This document shows positions 62,095 to 64,000 of a stretch of 64,000 nt of DNA, in pieces. The notes under the pieces were generated by a model that was not told where the DNA came from, did no database searches, and worked only from the letters and a program-made list of their open reading frames with translations. The translations under genes and the position numbers were made by a program. Each line of letters opens with the position of its first letter. Positions within the stretch are counted from its first letter, which is position 1. The DNA is from Pseudomonas sp. WJP1 (GTDB lineage: Bacteria; Pseudomonadota; Gammaproteobacteria; Pseudomonadales; Pseudomonadaceae), in contig NZ_CP110128.1 in assembly GCF_028471945.1 (NCBI RefSeq), positions 2,964,501 to 3,028,500 on the forward strand, given 5' to 3'.

Positions 62095-63718
62095 GAATGC
62101 ATTCCGCCCGGGGCGTGATATCGCTGAGCATGCCGTTTTCGATGCGAATCAGTCGGTCGGCCAGGCCGAAGTAGGTATCGTCATGGGAAATGACGATCAC
62201 CAGTTTGCCGCGCTCGCGCAGGTCCGCCAGGATCCTGCTGTAGAAAAACTGCTTGAACACCGGGTCTTGATCGGCCGCCCATTCATCGAACAGATAGCAG
62301 GGGCGATCATCCAGGTAAGCACTGAGCAGCGCCAGGCGCTTGCGTTGCCCGGTGGACAGCGCCAACGTCGTCAACCGGCCTGCCTCGATCTGCACCTTGT
62401 GGTCCAGTTGCAGGTGGGTCAGGTACTCCTGTGCCTGCTGCAACCGTTGCGGGTCGTCACCATCCAGCAGGTTTTCGAACAGGCAAAAGTCAGTGAAGAT
62501 CGCCGAGAAGTGCTGACGGTAACGGTGGTTGTCACCGGCCGAGGACACGCTCTCGTCGAGCACGATGTCACCACTCTCCGGCTGGTAAAGGCCGGTCAGC
62601 AACAACCCCAGGGTGGTTTTGCCGCTGCCATTGCCGCCGGTGATGAACACCACTTCACCGGCGTCGAGGGCGAGGTCGATGGGGCCCAGGGTGAAATGAC
62701 CGTCCTCGCGTTCGCGGTAGTAAGTGTGGGTGACCTGCTGGCACACCAGGCGGCGAACCCGGGTTGCGGTGCTTGTGTCGAGGGTCTCGTTGGCACCTTG
62801 CAGTTGGCCTTCCAGGGCGCGGATCTTGTTCAGTGCCACGCTGGCCCGACCCAGGGTGGGCAGGGCATGCATCAGCTCCGATAGGGGGGTGATCATGTAG
62901 AGGATGGCCAGGATGTAGCCGGTGACCAGGCTGGCGCTCAGCTCGATGAAGTGCGGCGCGGCGAACAGCACCACGCCGATCAGCAGGTAGAACACCGCAT
63001 TGCCCCAGTTGAGCACCACGGCATAGATACTCATGCCATGCACGAAATCCCGACGGTACTGCTGGCTCGCGGGGAGCAACAGGCGAGTGAAGAAGTGTTG
63101 CCGGCGCGGGTGGTTGAGCTGCAATTCCTTGGTGCCGTCGGTGAGCAGGCGGTAGTGATCGAACAACTGATCCTTGAGCTCGCGAGCCTGGGAGATCGAG
63201 GTCAGTGCCCGCCGTTGCGGCCAGTTGAAACTGAGGCTACCCAGGGCGATCAGCAACAGCGTCAAGCCCAGCAGCGGCAGGCTTAGCCAGCCCAGGTAAC
63301 CCAGGCAGGCGGCAATGATGCCGGCATTGACCAGCAGGATCGGCACCCACTCTACCGCCTGGCTGATCGTCTGCGTGTCGTCGGTGAGCATGGCCAGCAA
63401 GCGGTGTTTGCCCAGGCGCTGCAATTGCGCGTAAGGGGTATCGATCAGCCTGGCACTGAGATGCAGGCGCATATCGTGAACCGCGCCTTGGCCCAGGCGC
63501 AGCAGGCTGATGTCGGAGATCACCCGCGAGACCGCCACCAGCACCACCAGGCCGGCAAAGTACAGGCCGTCTGCCGGTCGCAGTTGGTCGAACACCATCA
63601 GGCTGTGGTTGATGTTGGCAATCAGGCCCGCCGCTGCCAGGCCACAGGCCAGCCCCGTCAGCGTCGCGACCAATAAAGCGCGCCACGAACGTCTGGCCAT
63701 GAGTAACAACAAATCCAT
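62087..63718 (-). CDS. Cyclic-peptide export ABC transporter (PvdE/SyrD-like)
   Basis: A 543-aa half-transporter. The six-helix domain spans about 1-315. The ATPase has FITGGNGSGKTTLGLLLTGLY (Walker A), ALSTGQRKRLALLSAYLDDRPCYLFDEWAADQDP (signature and Walker B) and VIVISHDD. The STGQRKR and DEWAADQDP strings mark the PvdE/SyrD group that exports lipopeptides, syringomycin-type peptides and pyoverdine precursors. ATG 63718 gives MDLLLLMARRSWRALLV and has GGAG upstream; ATG 63760 is possible. Near the FhuF-like and SbmA-like genes it indicates the edge of a non-ribosomal peptide siderophore locus continuing beyond the window. Confidence 0.9.
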   Translation of the reverse strand: MDLLLLMARRSWRALLVATLTGLACGLAAAGLIANINHSLMVFDQLRPADGLYFAGLVVLVAVSRVISDISLLRLGQGAVHDMRLHLSARLIDTPYAQLQRLGKHRLLAMLTDDTQTISQAVEWVPILLVNAGIIAACLGYLGWLSLPLLGLTLLLIALGSLSFNWPQRRALTSISQARELKDQLFDHYRLLTDGTKELQLNHPRRQHFFTRLLLPASQQYRRDFVHGMSIYAVVLNWGNAVFYLLIGVVLFAAPHFIELSASLVTGYILAILYMITPLSELMHALPTLGRASVALNKIRALEGQLQGANETLDTSTATRVRRLVCQQVTHTYYREREDGHFTLGPIDLALDAGEVVFITGGNGSGKTTLGLLLTGLYQPESGDIVLDESVSSAGDNHRYRQHFSAIFTDFCLFENLLDGDDPQRLQQAQEYLTHLQLDHKVQIEAGRLTTLALSTGQRKRLALLSAYLDDRPCYLFDEWAADQDPVFKQFFYSRILADLRERGKLVIVISHDDTYFGLADRLIRIENGMLSDITPRAECIPL

Positions 63719-64000
63719 TTCACGCGGCTCCGTCAGTGCGGGCGCCATCAAGGCGGGCAACCCGTTGCTGCTGCAAGGTAGCGGTCAGCTTAACCGTTGT
63801 GAATGCAAGGCTGCGAACCCTGAACACGAGGCAAAAGGGGGGCGAGCGTAATGTATTCGATCCGATACGAAGTGGCACTTTAAATACAAATGAGAGGATT
63901 TATCAATAGTGTTTGTTTAAGCATTACTTTGGATTAAACTCCCGCCGGCTGTAGGAAAACGGCGTTCTGGACGTAAGAAAAAACACAAAATATCTGTCGC
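63719..64000. other. Region upstream of the PvdE/SyrD-like gene, to window end
   Basis: AT-rich sequence (about 63845-63950), probably holding the promoter of the exporter gene. No coding frame or clear regulator site could be defined; the right neighbour is outside the window. Confidence 0.4.

Noticed and set aside
1..64000. tRNA, rRNA and CRISPR arrays
   Set aside because: No cloverleaf-like segment with a CCA-type end, no rRNA-like sequence and no regularly spaced direct repeats were seen; the repeats present are REP/REPIN palindromes.

Overview
The window reads as a chromosomal segment of a fluorescent-group Pseudomonas. Coding regions are GC-rich with Pseudomonas-like codon use. There are many REP/REPIN palindromes of the 'tgtgggagc...gcgaa' type. 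The gene content (CynR/CynS/carbonic anhydrase, DctA, an Anr box before universal-stress genes, a PvdE/SyrD-type peptide exporter) fits that genus. No rRNA, tRNA or CRISPR array was seen.

Layout. 1-3.3 kb: the end of an RND/MMPL exporter overlapping an acyl-CoA dehydrogenase. 3.3-14.1 kb: a plasticity zone. It holds two small acidic disordered proteins, a 5'-truncated aromatic hydroxylase remnant, an AbiEi-like DUF6088 protein without a visible toxin, and a divergent XRE regulator/BPSL0761 locus with a clear operator palindrome. It ends in an AT-rich, tightly overlapping operon of tyrosine recombinases (7.5-13.6 kb). The right junction of this element truncates a puuB-like oxidoreductase, just downstream of its partner puuA-like glutamine synthetase. 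16-20 kb: chromate transporter, bestrophin, CAP-domain protein, SleB-type hydrolase. 20.5-24.1 kb: a four-gene operon (UDP-uronate epimerase, GT2, LAB_N protein, ArnT-like GT39) that could decorate lipid A. 24.1-24.95 kb: a nested inverted-repeat element without genes. 25-28.5 kb: a large membrane protein gene broken by an apparent one-base frameshift. 28.6-36.2 kb: GlxA-type regulator, nitrilase, DoxX, N-acetylmuramidase, a ProA-like dehydrogenase preceded by a 12-G tract, and the cynR/cynS/cynT cyanate locus. 36.7-38.2 kb: gene-poor. 38.2-46.6 kb: carboxynorspermidine synthase/decarboxylase, a Sad-like dehydrogenase with a divergent LysR regulator, and dmlR/dmlA/dctA for D-malate or tartrate use. 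46.7-49.7 kb: GNAT, two universal-stress proteins and a K+ channel, with an Anr box between the GNAT and the first usp gene. 49.9-57.7 kb: an overlapping operon (thermostable-hemolysin-like protein, AMP-ligase, haem-oxygenase-like diiron oxidase candidate, SDR, exported TPR protein, two-component system) followed by an MFS exporter. 57.7-64 kb: an orphan histidine kinase, then iron/siderophore functions (SbmA-like ABC protein, FhuF-like reductase, PvdE/SyrD-like exporter).

The three most interesting parts are the multi-recombinase element (its second recombinase is split between catalytic residues by a TAATG overlap, with repeated AGTCAAC motifs at its end), the uncharacterised ligase/oxidase/SDR operon at 49.9-54.2 kb, and the putative UDP-galacturonate to lipid A operon. 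All functional names come from recognising motifs and family-like sequence by eye. No database search was run.
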